A DNA stretch of 64,000 nt from Kappaphycus alvarezii (GCA_002205965.3 NADL03000594.1:2728001-2792000), one strand, 5' to 3'; positions 1 through 11,267 are shown, counted from the stretch's first letter. Translations and numbers: made by a program. Notes: a model not told the origin generated them from the letters alone.

Positions 1-479
1 AGTTTCCTCGATTACTCGAAAACAGCTCGGAAAAAACAAACATAACTTCGCACTTGTTTAAAGCAAAGAGACAACACACTGACTTTGAACTATTTCAGCC
101 GTATCTTATCTACTTTCTTCAACCCATGCAATGCTTTAAGCGACTTTAAACCAGTTTCAGGTTTTATGTCGATATTTTTTCTCTTCGAGGGTTAAAGAAC
201 ATCTTACTATTCGTGTCCAGCTTCTCACGAAGGAAAGAGTTCTTGCCATCTACATGCTGCACTGTGCACACATGCGTGAGGCAAGCAAGCGAAATGCGCA
301 CAGCTGAAAAATCAATTAGGGGCGAGTAAATGTCATCGAAACGCCCCTTCTGAAAACCTCGACCACAAAACTCCTCTCGTAATCATCGACAGACCCATCG
401 ACTCTTCGTTTCAGGTCAAGTATCATCTCAGTATATGAACTTTAGCGTTACTAGGTATGTTTTCCACAGACCAGGTCCC
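1..479. other. Unassigned left edge
   Basis: No convincing coding sequence was recognised here. By position it should hold the rest of the reverse transcriptase of the Copia A remnant that begins at 480 on the minus strand, but I see no RT motif. The plus-strand frame at 435-746 is a shadow of the minus-strand Copia sequence. Confidence 0.4.
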
Positions 480-1478
480 TCATTCCCAGACACTACTCAT
501 TTCCTTGTCTATGGCCTCTCGCCACAATTTACTGTCCGTACTTTCCATTACCTCCTTGATATCTCTCGATATGTTTTCATCAGTTTTTTTAATCATACCT
601 GCTTCAGTAGGAGGGTAGTATGTCAGAGTCTCACCAAGGTTCATATCCTCACCACTGATCATTCAGAGTATTATATTAACATGTGTTCCCTTTCCTTAAG
701 AATTAAGCTGCGGAATAGCTGTTATACTTGGGACTTTGCACTCTGAGTTGTCCGTTGAGCCATTGTGCGGAGGAATTTCAGTTGGTGCTTCACTGTGTTT
801 CAATAGCTCAACTGGCTTACATATTTCCTTCAGAGCTTCGTAGACTTGGGAAGCGTCTCTCTCCATCCACTCACGAGCATGGAAGACCTGCTTATTGAAA
901 CGCATATTGCGTGCATGAAAAACACGTTCTCTTCAATGCTCCATATCCTGTAGTTGAGATGATGCACACAACTCAAAAGTATTCCGCTCTTTTATCTGGT
1001 TTATAATTTCTTTTTCCTCTGAGAAGCGTCATGTACCCAGACCCAACATCCGAACACAAGCAAATAATCAAGAATTGGCATGTTATATGTTAATGCCTCA
1101 TTATTCGTTATACTCTTGGGCTTCTTTGTCCCAATTATATTCCAGATAGCGGCAGCGGTGATAACGTTCTCGTCTCAGTATGTCCGGAAATCCTTAATGA
1201 ATGAAAATTGCTCTTGCGGTTTCCGTAACGGCCCTGTTCAGCCTCTCCGATATGGCGTTTTGTTCCGTGGTGTATGGGGCGCTTTACTCCTACAAATTAC
1301 CGAGCCCTTTACTCTCTTTATGTACAGCAATGTACTCCCCGCCATTATCCAAGTATGAAGTCTTGATACAGCAATAAAATTTCCGCTCAAGTTTGGCTCT
1401 GATCATACGAAAAAAACAAAGAACATCCGATTTGTTCTAAATTTATTTTACTTCTTTGTATCTTGTGCATCCACCAAT
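480..1478 (-). pseudogene. Copia A remnant: integrase C-terminal half to start of reverse transcriptase
   Basis: Decayed pol sequence read leftward. At about 1224-1270 the minus strand carries a Copia integrase motif of the type EQNAISERLNR (the usual catalytic-glutamate neighbourhood). Around 1000-1040 it gives GYMTLLRGKRNYKPDKRAE, the familiar integrase C-terminal stretch. At 480-530 the text KLWREAIDKEM matches the first residues of Copia reverse transcriptases. Stops and frameshifts split it into pieces (480-662 and 696-905 are the longest), so no functional protein is possible. The element probably continues beyond the left edge of the window. Confidence 0.7.
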
Positions 1479-1862
1479 TCATGGAATAAAATTACGATTT
1501 ACACCCATCCTTGCCACAGGCATAGGCCAACCTACATCACTAAACAATACTGGCCTGGCGGGCATACTGCTTCGAGGAGCAAGTGTGAGCTTAATCTGTT
1601 TTCCTATACTGCACGTAGGGTATTCTACCTCATTGAGATCATTCCCCTTCATTTTTAATCTCTTCACAGTGTGATTACGTGATATCTCTTTCAACACACC
1701 CTTGTTCCCATGGCCAAAACGTAGTTGCCGCAGATCTACTCCACTTGCACTTTCAGCTGCAACGTTGACATTTGCATGCCCGCCAATGCTTTCTATCACA
1801 TAAATTTCGCCTCTCAGGACACCCTCATAGATGGTGTCTCCAGCATGGGATACAGTACACAC
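1479..1862 (-). pseudogene. Copia A remnant: GAG-pre-integrase and integrase zinc region
   Basis: A 127-codon open frame with the GAG-pre-integrase pattern: LRQLRFGHGNKGVLKEI followed by a CSIGKQIKL stretch corresponding to the CxxCxxGK zinc-binding half of a Copia integrase. It lies directly after the protease remnant at 1869-2145 and before the integrase core, the normal Copia order. The first Cys of the CxxC pair is not conserved, which fits decay. Family assignment is firm; function is lost. Confidence 0.75.
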
Positions 1863-1868
1863 CTCTCT

Positions 1869-2145
1869 ATCGCACTAAATGTCATACCCTTCTGCATCCA
1901 GCTTAGTTACAGAAAGCAAGTTGGTCTGTAAGTTCGGGATATACAGAGCATTCTTAAGCTCTAAAGACCGTGCCCCGTTAGGAGCATCGACTTGGGAGAT
2001 GAATACTGTCCCCATTTGACATGCTGCCATGTTCCTCCCATCTGCCGCAGTAGTAGCATTAAGGACTTGATACTTCTTTAAAGTGGAAAAAAATTCCATA
2101 TCTCTTTTGTATGGGAATTCTCAGCGGAATCAAGCACTATGCCGT
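1869..2145 (-). pseudogene. Copia A remnant: aspartic protease
   Basis: Copia protease read on the minus strand. The active-site segment at 2123-2131 reads D-S-A within IVLDSAENSHT, where the family has DSG, so the key glycine is replaced. A frameshift then leads into the 74-codon frame 1875-2099, which ends with ALYIPNLQTNLLSVTKL, the typical protease C-terminal LYVPxLxxNLLSV motif. It runs into the GAG-pre-integrase remnant on its left. Its right edge at about 2145 abuts Copia B reverse transcriptase, which is out of order for one element and marks a junction. Confidence 0.7.
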
Positions 2146-2430
2146 TGTTCAAAGTTGAGGACCGGTGCATATATCTCGTGCTTATTATAATCGCTCTGAA
2201 AGTCTCCTCTGGCTAAAAGGCGGGCTTTGAAACGAGCTGGTGAACCACTTTGATATCGTTTTAAACGAATAATTATTCCTATTGGAATCGCCCTGGTATG
2301 ACCCGGATCTTCGTCAACATGTGTGCCAAGATTAACAATGGCTTCAAATTCCCACTTGATGTTTCCTACCCAGTAAGGATCTTCTATGGATTTCAGCGCT
2401 TCCCGCAGTACTAGTTCATTAGATTTACTG
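2140..2430 (-). pseudogene. Copia B remnant: reverse transcriptase N-terminal part
   Basis: The minus strand encodes a recognisable start of a Copia reverse transcriptase: EALKSIEDPYW, then PIGIIIRLKR, then ARFKARLLARGDFQ and a YAPV box, in the right order and spacing. After YAPVLNF the similarity stops abruptly at about 2145 and the sequence turns into a Copia A protease, so motifs A to C of this RT are missing. It continues from the integrase-RT linker at 2411-2700. Assigned with good confidence from the ordered motifs. Confidence 0.7.
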
Positions 2431-3087
2431 ATTTATAACGGCAGTACTTGGGAAACTGAGCAAGAGGCGGATTTGTCTTTACCAAAATCCCCCCTTCATC
2501 TCGTGGATCTGGCTCAGGAATGTCGAGGATAGGATAATTACCGTCCGATTCATTTGCAGTGGGCTTGACCGATTCCATGATCAGTGAAAGCCCTGGGAAC
2601 TCGGACTCGAGGAAACGAACATTTTTCGTTTTTACTACTCCTGTAGATAAAGCAGTGTGATGCATACCTCGTCGAATGCGACCAAGACTGATACTTTCCC
2701 GAAGCCCAGAGTCTATTTTTCGAAGCCTATTTCATCCTGTAGGACCAGTGTACCTAAATTCTTTGAGATGTTTAGTGCAAGGCCGATACTCATTTAGTAG
2801 TGCCACCTGAGGCATTTGTACCGTTTTGCGGTGGATGACCATGTTACTGGCATTGATTACTTGGATTAAGGAATAATATCAGAACTTCTTTGGGAGTTTG
2901 GAATGAGAAAGAGTAACTCGAAAGGAACTCTTCGGTATACCGATGTATCGTTTGCTAATCCGTTTAATGACGGTATGTTAGTGCTAGTGTAAGATACATT
3001 GATGCCGAGTTCTTTAAGGTGATCATGAGCGCTATATAACTCTTTCCCTCCACCAGAATGTAAAGTTAATACAGGCTTCCCGGGGTG
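2431..3087 (-). pseudogene. Copia B remnant: integrase C-terminal part and linker
   Basis: Decayed sequence joining the integrase region (3088-3529) to the RT start (2140-2430). A segment at about 2640-2830 fits an integrase C-terminus with a GYTGPTG-like box followed by a KNVRFLESEFP stretch in the frame 2411-2665, comparable to the V-x-F-x-E segment that follows Copia integrases. Several stops interrupt the frame. No catalytic residues can be assigned with confidence. Confidence 0.5.
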
Positions 3088-3529
3088 TCATTCAAACCAA
3101 TTCTTGAATTTGATTATGTGTTCCGAAGCTTCGCCTTTGTTGATAAGGTGCTTTCCATATACAAAACGGCTGTGCCAATCGAATAAAATAAGACAATATC
3201 GGTTTCCATCTTCTAATAATATTCCGTCATCGGTTATGTCAGTATGCAGGTGTCCCGGCCGAGATCTGGAGGTCAAGCTTCCACGATACGCTTTGTGAAA
3301 ATTTCCACTTGCATGGTAAACATTCAATTTTGAATCCATTGTTGAGTGGAAGAAGTTTTTCTTTCATCATCGTCCGGATGCAACTTTGTTTTGCTGCATG
3401 CGCTAGTCTCCAGTGCCAGATGCTGAGGATTGGTGTGGCACTGCCAGACGGAGTGGACACAGTTGCATCTATAGTGCCATGGACTGATTTCGTGCTTTTA
3501 TCCAAACGCTTGGCCACAATTGCGTCCAA
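3088..3529 (-). pseudogene. Copia B remnant: GAG-pre-integrase and integrase start
   Basis: Two overlapping minus-strand frames (3239-3529 and 3088-3339) together make a GAG-pre-integrase domain with WHWRLAHAAKQSCIRTM and a CLPCKWKF zinc half, followed by integrase core text beginning LHTDITDDG and SRFVYGKHL. The first catalytic Asp neighbourhood (HTDI) is visible. A frameshift between the frames means it is not translatable as one protein. Its order relative to the flanking fragments is normal for a Copia element read leftward. Confidence 0.75.
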
Positions 3530-3589
3530 AACTTCATCGACAGGTTCCGCTTCTGAATTCTGTTCTATCTAGCTTGAGTCTACAGACTT

Positions 3590-3859
3590 TTTCACAAGAC
3601 AGCATACCTTTGCCATGGACTAACAGGTATCTTCTGAAAGGACTGACGGGTAGGTTGTTTTTCGAGAGTCTTCTGCCATATAATAAATATCATCCTCGTG
3701 TTTAGGAGCTGAGCCAATGATTTGGAATAAGTGGTCAATGTCGAGTAGTAAAGCTTTCTTTGGAATGGAAAGAAAAGCAATTCCTTTTCCTATAAATGCT
3801 GGTATCGATAGAAAGCTCATCACTAGGTTGGGGGAGGCCAGAGTGTTGATGAGTTGAAC
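3590..3859 (-). pseudogene. Copia B remnant: protease C-terminal part, cut by E1
   Basis: Minus-strand frame 3620-3874 continues the Copia B protease that begins at 18008-18243 on the other side of element E1. The last codons before the insertion and the first after it read through once the 14 kb element and one AGATG copy are ignored. This shows that E1 landed inside the protease region of a Copia copy. The fragment has no catalytic residues of its own. Confidence 0.6.
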
Positions 3860-3864
3860 AGATG

Positions 3865-4620
3865 TGTAGTGCAACAGGCACGACGGGGGTGATCTAGGAG
3901 CGAACCGGGAAAACCGATCTGTATTGGATCGAGGACAAACTGACTATTAGAGTCAAAAAGGTTCTCGAGAAGAGAATGGGGAAAGACGCGCACAAGCGCA
4001 ATGGAAAAGGGCAACGCAAAGAGCCAAAGAAAGAACACGCACCACGCGTGAATGTAACGCAGCGCAAAGCGCATTGAAAAGGGCAGTAGCCAGGGATACA
4101 CGTCCTCCACGCAAAGGGACGAGGGATACAGTCCCTCCAATAGGACAAAGACAAAAGGAATAGGTATGAATCTGACGCAGCGCGACGGTCTTAAATAGCC
4201 AAGCTGGCGGGCGGGGGCCGAAGGGGATAGTAGCTACTATAGCTGCACGCGCGGCGCCTCAACGAAAAGGGAACGTTGGATGCAGGAGCCACAACTAGAG
4301 CCGAAACCGAACAACGGTGAAGAAGACGGTACCTCCGGTAAATTTACTAGTGGTGGTGCGATCTCGCACCAGAATAAATACTAAGTTAAAGTTACTAGCT
4401 AGTAGTTAGGACAAGTGTCACTCTGTTAGTTGATTAGCCCAAAATAAATATCAGGTCCAGGTATTGGACCGCCACTATCCCGATAGGGTCTCGACCATGG
4501 GCCTAGAGGGCCACTGCAAATAAACTGTAAATACCATAGTACAGTAACAGTGTGGCACGCGCCACCTACTATAAAATACACATTGACTTTTCAAATCAAT
4601 AAAAGTGCTATTGCACTACA
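3865..4620 (-). repeat. E1 3' LTR (left copy)
   Basis: 756-bp direct repeat of 17247-18002, with 10-bp perfect inverted ends (TGTAGTGCAA / TTGCACTACA). In element orientation this is the 3' LTR. The open frames at 3823-4154 are repeated identically in the other LTR and are not genes. Confidence 0.93.
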
Positions 4621-5323
4621 TCTCCCCCTTCTGAGCGCACAGGCGCAGGGTCTGATTCGAATTTCTAAAAAGCAAAATGTCGGGAATCAGTTTCCCCCAT
4701 CGAGCGGCAACGCAACGTTTCTTTCGAAAACCCGTCGTCGGGTAGCAACAAAAATGACCTCGCCTGGGCAAGAAAATTTCCAAAGGCTTTGGCACAAAGC
4801 TTACTTATCTTAAGATTGTCATCGATCATCCTCTTTCTCATCAAGAAGTTCATGAGCTGCATCCACATCCATTAACGATAAAAGTTTACCAATACGCGCC
4901 CCGATGCAGTCCAAACTTCTCTAGTCACACGTGACCTGTCTACTCTCAAGGGTGGTTCCCCTTCGGCGCGTACGCCCTTGCGTCAAAAGTCGGGGTCCTC
5001 CCCCGTAGTTCGTGTTGCACAACGAGTGCGTGTTTCTGCTGAGGTAAACCTCTTTCATCAGACCCAACGGTTACTGGGTCCGTAACTAAAGCGTTTTCGC
5101 CCACTTTACGCGAGTCGCGTGACGACAACATCCTCTGGCCTGCAAGGCCGTCGTAGTACTCACCGAAAAATTCGGAGTATTTCAATCAGCGTTTGAGCTC
5201 GTCCACCTTTCCCTCTTTCAGGTTGCCAAACCGTAATCCCAAACCTGCTTTAGGTTCTTTCCACAATACTTACTTCATAAGGCGATCTGGTCCTCTGGAC
5301 ACAGCAAACAAAAAAACCGCCTC
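4621..5323. other. E1 stretch between 3' LTR and antisense gene
   Basis: No gene is recognised. On the plus strand this would be the leader of the antisense transcript. Short perfect stem-loops are frequent, for example GAGGT-AA-ACCTC near 5040 and GGCC-TGCAA-GGCC near 5140. A GTAAAC donor-like site near 5042 and a TTTCAATCAG acceptor-like site near 5187 would permit an upstream intron, but this is weak. Confidence 0.4.
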
Positions 5324-5959
5324 ATGTCGTCTTATCATTCCTATGACGAAACTCCTGTTGAAGGAGATGGCTGGCCGTACTCCTCAGTTTCGGAACTCAT
5401 GCGCTGTGACTCACGTCACGACATCGATGCGTACGTTTACGCTCCTTGGTTTTGTCCTAAAGGGGTCCTGGAGACAACGCGTGTTGAAGGCGAGTATTGC
5501 GACGGGAGTGGGTTCCTCCCTGGAAATGTGCCTTTGGAGGCAACTACGACTCGAGATTGGCTCAATCACCTCGCCTTGCCTGTTGAGGCATTTGATGTTG
5601 GACCCACGGGGTCACTTATGGGTGAGCGTAGGCGCTTCACAGGTGCGGCAATGGACCGTCTTGCTCTGTTGCCAGAATGCATTCCAATTTCCCGAAGGCG
5701 GGGCTTTGATACGTGGTCCTACAGGACTAATGGCGAACGCCAGCATGGCGAAAATCTTGGCATTCTTGCCTCTGGAAGCATACCACCTGCTCAGGTGATT
5801 GATGATCGTTGGCACGGAGTGCGCAGTATTCGTAACGCAGCCATGTTTTGGCTTTCCTCCATCATTCCGATGTATTTCCGCTTTCGAAAGCGCAATAACC
5901 GTCAGTTTTTCAACCAAACTGTCAGATTTGAGCGTCGTATACGCGATGAAACGGGATAA
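5324..5959 (+). CDS. Antisense accessory protein of E1, first part
   Basis: A 211-codon frame from an ATG, on the strand opposite to E1 gag-pol. I recognise no known domain. It is rich in aromatic and charged residues. Its last third aligns by eye with the E2 antisense frame at 20992-21483: both have a basic stretch after a Y-R segment, then a hydrophobic helix ending in (I/L)(I/L)P(M/I)(Y/I)F, then an N-Q box (FFNQTVRF here, YYWNQRWVH in E2) close to the C-terminus. The frame stops at 5957-5959, 92 nt before the second part. A join from GTATAC at 5937 to CTAAG at 6024 would put both parts in one frame. Whether it is spliced, or is a protein at all, is inference. Confidence 0.6.
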   Translation: MSSYHSYDETPVEGDGWPYSSVSELMRCDSRHDIDAYVYAPWFCPKGVLETTRVEGEYCDGSGFLPGNVPLEATTTRDWLNHLALPVEAFDVGPTGSLMGERRRFTGAAMDRLALLPECIPISRRRGFDTWSYRTNGERQHGENLGILASGSIPPAQVIDDRWHGVRSIRNAAMFWLSSIIPMYFRFRKRNNRQFFNQTVRFERRIRDETG

Positions 5960-6050
5960 TTAATCCTTCATCAACAAAAAAAAAGCGGAGCAAATTGCTC
6001 CTCAGCACCTCGAACGTCGCTAAGTCCCGATTCCAGACTACTGGCCTCGT

Positions 6051-6953
6051 GTGGAGGTCTGTCGGGGATTCTGGTCCGAACTCGGACCGAGCTTAAGCTA
6101 CTTAGGTTCTTATTTTCATGACCCTGCCCATGGGGTCTGGCCTGTTTTCGATACGGAATATGCCGTGAAGGCCGCTGCCTTCTTGCTCTGGGATGTGTAC
6201 GACACATGGCTACTGTGGTTCTTACCATCTAAACTGATCTCCTGGATGAGATCTTTGGATATGCGCGTCCTGCTTGGGGGTAAGGACAATCACGATGAGC
6301 TCCTAAAGCTCTTGGACGTTATCGAAAACATCGACTGGTCTAAGGTACCACCTCAGTGGAGTTGTAGGCCTCGTGGCTCCTATCGCCCGCACCTGTCAGC
6401 AGGTCGAAACGATCCCAATGCTGGGGACTTAGTTTTCTATAACCCTTGGGAGGGTTGTCGTGTCACAGCACCTGAGGCTCGCGAGGGGCGAAGAGCGCCC
6501 AGTACAAATGCGAGTTCTCGCTTGTCTAGTGCTCGAACGTCGAGCGGTATTGGATCTAATGGGATCCCCATTGCCCCGTCTATGCGTCTCGGAGGCAACG
6601 ATGAGGATGCAGTTACGGCGCCGAATGCGGCTGCGAATGCATACCCTAATCAAGGTAGATTAGGCGCTGACTACATCGAAGTGGACGAGACTGCTACTCA
6701 GTCAGCTGATCTGTCTGGAGACATTGCCATGAAAACGGCTGATAAAGCCAAGGAACAAGCAGGTAGTGCTGCTGGTGATATGTCTGAATCAGACATGATT
6801 AAGACCCTCCTGTCGAGCCTAGGAATGTCAGAGGCGGAGTTTGAGGTTCCCCTTTCTGAGCTGAAAGAGCTCCTGAAATCGGCACTGCAGTCGGTGCGTC
6901 AAGCCCGTCAATCGGGAATTAGCAAACCACCGTCTGGTTCGTCGAGCATGTGA
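6051..6953 (+). CDS. Antisense accessory protein of E1, second part
   Basis: A 300-codon frame with no ATG at its start. It is open from just after the stop at 6021 and encodes PIPDYW at 6027-6044. The same PIP(D/E)YW start, a following hydrophobic helix (AVKAAAFLLWDVYD here) and a KL(I/L)S-containing segment ending in a W occur in the same order in the E2 antisense frame at 21746-23032. The middle is low-complexity and rich in A, S, R and N. The C-terminal 60 residues look helical and acidic, ending in an S-rich tail. No known family was recognised. Lack of its own start suggests it is the 3' exon of the gene whose first part is 5324-5936. Confidence 0.6.
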   Translation: MEVCRGFWSELGPSLSYLGSYFHDPAHGVWPVFDTEYAVKAAAFLLWDVYDTWLLWFLPSKLISWMRSLDMRVLLGGKDNHDELLKLLDVIENIDWSKVPPQWSCRPRGSYRPHLSAGRNDPNAGDLVFYNPWEGCRVTAPEAREGRRAPSTNASSRLSSARTSSGIGSNGIPIAPSMRLGGNDEDAVTAPNAAANAYPNQGRLGADYIEVDETATQSADLSGDIAMKTADKAKEQAGSAAGDMSESDMIKTLLSSLGMSEAEFEVPLSELKELLKSALQSVRQARQSGISKPPSGSSSM

Positions 6954-9900
6954 TCTCGTTCCCGACTGGAACTTCGCTTTATATGGATGAACCTAGCCGA
7001 CTCTTTTACTGTAGTTGACCTAAGCGTCGCGTAGTGGCCTCATCAGGCTGCCTAAGCTGCTCCTTTGCGTAAAGAGACTTTGAATTCGTAACACTTTAGT
7101 GGCTTAATCGTAGCTTGTAGAGCTAGATTATTAGCGTAGGCTCGTGTCGCGTACGTATTTCAGTTGTCTGATGCAACGTAGCTCAGTCACTCACACAGAG
7201 TGTTCTCAGTTTTCAATGTCCCATTGGACTCCGTACTGCACTTGTGTAGTGTTTCTGTGTTCCTGAAGTGCATCTCACCTCTCATCAGCGTCACCACCAT
7301 GCATTGGTGAGTTCTGAGCTCAATTAGCTTAGGATTACCTTACGTCATAGTGACGTACATACCACAATAGCATACTCTCCTCAAGAGTGACTTCAGCTAA
7401 TGCTAAGCTCTGCATAACAACAATCATTACCACTCTCATGGTAACCTTGAAAAAAAAACTTGTTTCCATCACTGTAACCATAAGGTTAACAACAAAAGCA
7501 AACATGCTTTCATTTCTCCATGACTCGTTTGGGGTCTTGATTACACCTTCTCCTTTTAAGGGCTCATGAGAAACTATGGACTACCCAATCCGAGTACGAA
7601 TCCAACATGGATTTGACATACCAACGCGTCGGCTCAATGCATACTGAGCTTCAATAGCTTTTTACTGTGTTCCTGTTGAACCATTGCACACGGAAACTCA
7701 AGAAAGAATACTTTGGTCTGCCACAAGACTTGAATTACCACTGAGCAAGCCTCCTGGCTTTGAAAAACTCCAACACTGGGTTCTTATACTGCAAGCTTTC
7801 AATAAGCCTTTCACCTTGACAATCCTTTTTAAGGATCTATTTTGTTCCATCATATAACTTGCATAACTTCAAGTCCTTCATGGACCATTCGATACATGAA
7901 CTCTTAAGTTCTTGTCGCACACCATCATGAGTGCTTTTCATTGACGCGAAACTTCCATAGTTTATTGCTGTAACCTGACTCTACATTGCGTCTTCATTGA
8001 AGCTTCCATAGCTTCCTTGAACTATGCTCCTCTGTAGGACCTCGACAAAACATGCTTCTGCGCATTTTTTCTTGTCCATCAGGGACATCCATAACTAATG
8101 TAACCCTTCATGGGTGATATCTGAAGATATCTCTTCTCGTAATCCATTATAACTCGCTGTCGAGCTTGTTCCGTCCTCACTAAAGACTTTTACTGTGTAC
8201 TATTGTAGGACTTCCTGGTTGAACGCGTTTTCGCGTCCTGCTAAGTCCGCAAGACTTCAACGTAATACCATGGATCTTCGTGGGACTGTACTGAAGATCT
8301 TTCTTCGTACTTTCCACAATAACCATAACTTGGTTACATACACAAAAGCTCTCTAAGCTTTCTTCAAACATGTCCTCCAAAGACTTTCTCTTTTTGTAAC
8401 TCATCATGAGCCTCAGCCAATCCTTGACAAGCACATCTTACACATTGAACTTCAATAGTTCTTCGTTCTCTGGAATGGGTACATTACCCTAAGTTCATGA
8501 AGCTGCATAGCTTCTCTCTTATTACCAGACTCCGCTCGAGTCAAAGCTGAAGCTGTAATAGCTTTGCTCTTACTTTGTTCTTTCATAGGACTTTGTTACC
8601 ATCGCGACACCGCGATTGTCTCGACCCACCATGGGTCTCATACTTAAACACAAACCCGTTTGGGTATGAACTGACGACTTTTCGTCTCGCTTCAACTTTA
8701 GCAATAACTGGGTTCGTCTACCAAGAGCTCAAAAGCTCTTTAACTTGTCTTTGGAAGAGTTTTTCAATTCATTCCGCTCGCGTTGAGCCTGTTTTCATCC
8801 TTCAACAGGATGTACTGTATACCTGAACTATACAAGTTCTACGTCTCATCCATTGTAGTGTTCCTCCACTTCGGTTTCTGTAAACCATTTCTTACACCAT
8901 GACCTCATGATATTCTTTCATTCCGAGACTACATTAAATTCCTCGTTATATCATAAACTTCCTAGCTCTTGCAATTGACTTCACACTAGGGATTGACAAA
9001 TCTCCTGGAGGAGCCGTTGCAACATGATGCATCATGGATCTACTGGTACTGTACACTTCAAAAAGTGCACTTCAATCATAACTATACTCATTCAGAGTAA
9101 GAACAATGACAGCATATATCTCATGACGCTGGTAACTACAAAAGTCACTGTAACGAGCACCTATGCTCCCAATTGTACGGTTACCTCAATGGTAACCTCC
9201 AAAACTATCAAGGTACCTCAATAGCCTGAATCCTCAGGGGAATTCTTCATTACCTCTATGGTATGGTAAAATTGTTGACAAACAACATAGTCAATCTTAG
9301 ACCACCCTTGGTCTGAATACAAACTCATATTTTGAGTAAACCACGTGGCTTCAGCCAAATTACCATGTAACCCAAGTTGAGGAATGTATGCTGATGCTCT
9401 TCATCATGGTAAAACCCAAAATGGGTAACTTTCCTCACTGCAGGAGTTGATCTCCCTCTTCCAACTTTGTCTTCATCATACAATAATGGCATGATCTACC
9501 AAGACGGTTAACTGTGTGAACAGTTACTGTACGTGCTCCCATCTGGGGAACATGTTTCCGTTTTTGTGCCACTAGGCACTTCCCTATTTCCTCTTAGCTT
9601 CCAAAAAGCTTTTAGAAGGCGGATTAGGATCCTGTTTTGGTCCAATAATATCCTACTATTGGTTAGAGTCACTCTGAGTCTCGCGATTTTCGCGTCTCCT
9701 CCCACTTCTGAAGGTTGTTGTACCCTTTTTTTTTTATGGGCGGCAAAGAGCGGATACACTCGCGCGCGCTCTCTTTGCAGAGCTACTCACATCTGTACCC
9801 GTCTGGGTCGTGTAGCTAGTAGGTCAATAGCAGTTCAATCTCAAAACCTCTGTGGTTTCCTGCTTCTGGGGCTCTTCGAGCCATGCTAACCTCCTCCATG

Positions 9901-10100
9901 CGGTTCTCGTCCACCTCATCAAAATCCAAGACTTAATTAGTCTAAAATAACATTGTGCACTAGCATTATTTTCCTGTTTATTATTGAAACTATGATTGAT
10001 GCTTTTAAAGCAACTGCTGAAGGCCAAAACAACTGCCGAAAGAACTGCTGACCCCCCTCTCCCTTCTGAAGAGGGAAATTCCACGTTGTTTTTCACAACT
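6954..10100. other. E1 hairpin-rich non-coding tract
   Basis: About 3.1 kb with no credible gene; the short open frames here lack family features. The tract is packed with small perfect stem-loops, one every few tens of bases. Examples: TAACTGT-GTGA-ACAGTTA at 9509-9526, ACTCA-TATTT-TGAGT near 9330, GTGCC-ACTA-GGCAC near 9567, CGCGA-TTT-TCGCG near 9681 and GGCTC-TTC-GAGCC near 9869. It lies between the end of the antisense gene and the chromodomain end of pol, so it may serve as the 3' region of both transcripts. Confidence 0.7.
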
Positions 10101-10108
10101 GAATTTCA

Positions 10109-10351
10109 CTAGCCAGTTATGGCTGAGTCAATCTCTGCCGGTAGCTGCAACGTTTTCCTCTTGTAGTATTGAACTACCTTACTCCTGGGCAGTCCCGTAA
10201 TGAGTTCCCATGTTGCTTCGTCCTCAGGGTATCCGTACCACTGGACCTTGAACAACAATTTGCCGTCTTCGGCTTCGCCGTGATCAACAATTTGATCAAT
10301 TACGTATTCTATTTTGTCCTTTTGGACCTTTTCCATGTCCTTTTGGACCAT
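10109..10351 (-). CDS. E1 chromodomain at the C-terminus of integrase
   Basis: An 80-codon frame whose middle is a classic chromodomain: YVIDQIVDHG, then LLFKVQWYGYPEDEATWEL, then a C-terminal helix VVQYYKRK. The aromatic cage positions (Y, W, W/Y) are present. In chromoviruses this domain sits at the integrase C-terminus and steers insertion toward marked chromatin. The position after integrase and before the 3' region is as expected. The frame is not continuous with the integrase piece at 10857-11183. The E2 counterpart is at 23759-24028. Confidence 0.85.
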   Translation of the reverse strand: MVQKDMEKVQKDKIEYVIDQIVDHGEAEDGKLLFKVQWYGYPEDEATWELITGLPRSKVVQYYKRKTLQLPAEIDSAITG

Positions 10352-10856
10352 AGGTTGTTCTTGAATAGAACGTTGTGGTCTTGAGGCTCTGCCTCGTTAC
10401 TGGTTTGACTCCGAGTCACTCTTCGCGTTGACTTCTTAGTCATTGGAACTTGCGACTGCGTAGTCTGCGGTTGCGGGGAAGTTTCGCCCTTCTTTTCAAC
10501 ATTGACGTTATCACGTCGTGATATATCCGGTGACTGCGCATTAGTATTTTCTTCTCCCTCCTCTGAGGAACTTCCTTCTTCGTTGTCAACCTTTTGACCT
10601 TGGTGGTCAGTAGGCTAAAACGTGGGGTCTACTACCCTCTTGATTGATGGAGGAACCTCTTTCTCTCTTGGTGCCCTGGTGGAACTTTCATCCACTGTAA
10701 GGAGGTCAACAAGACCTCGTGACACTGCGTTCCGTTGTGAATCCCCTGCAAATTTCGTTCGACTTTGTATAGTCGGTTGTTCCGTGGTCACTTGAGTTAC
10801 ATCTTAGCTTTGCGAGTTATCTCGCGTTTCGATTGCCCTGTATTAGGGACTTGGAG
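10352..10856 (-). pseudogene. E1 integrase-chromodomain linker, decayed
   Basis: About 500 bases between the integrase C-terminal piece and the chromodomain. No long frame remains. The composition is Ser, Glu and Lys rich in the likely frame, as expected of a flexible linker. Nothing else recognised. Confidence 0.4.
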
Positions 10857-11183
10857 CTAGCTCCACTCTTTCTCTTGAGACTCTTTCAACCATATCTCTA
10901 TCTGAGATAGCGACGGTGTCATCACTGACTTCCTTGACCCTGTAGGGTCCCGTGGCGACAGTGTTAGCTTATGCTTGCGGTGTTGCTTGCCAAAATATTC
11001 ATCTCTTAGGAACACATATGATACAACTGGGATCTCGTAATTCGGCTTTCTTAGCCTTGCGTCGAATTTGCGTTTATCACGCGCTTGTTCTTTCTTAATG
11101 GAAGTCGAGGCTGAACGCATAAGGCGGTGTAACCATGACTTCCACTTAAGGTGGTACTTTTTTTCCGTCCCAAAATCTTCCAA
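10857..11183 (-). pseudogene. E1 integrase C-terminal domain
   Basis: A 108-codon minus-strand frame. It contains a Lys/Arg-rich helix (IKKEQARDKRKFDARLRKPNYEI) of the kind that precedes the GPY/F-like barrel in Ty3/Gypsy integrases, then a V-x-Y-V-F segment and a K-L-T-L-S-P-R-D-P box resembling K-L-x-P-R-x-x-G-P. It follows the catalytic core at 11268-11792 after a frame break. Its counterpart in E2 is 24065-24415. Confidence 0.65.
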
Positions 11184-11267
11184 CGAAAGTTAGGGTTGGA
11201 TAGCCAAACTTTTTGGCGCGCATGACAACACTAGCTCAAAGGGAGCTACGTTTGTAGTCCTGTGGAC

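Noticed and set aside
3823-4154. Hydrophobic minus-strand frames (also at 17139-17536)
   Set aside because: They lie in the E1 LTR and are repeated because the LTR is; no start context or conservation.
5193-5798. 201-codon plus-strand frame in E1
   Set aside because: It overlaps 5324-5959 in another frame; only the latter shows similarity to E2.
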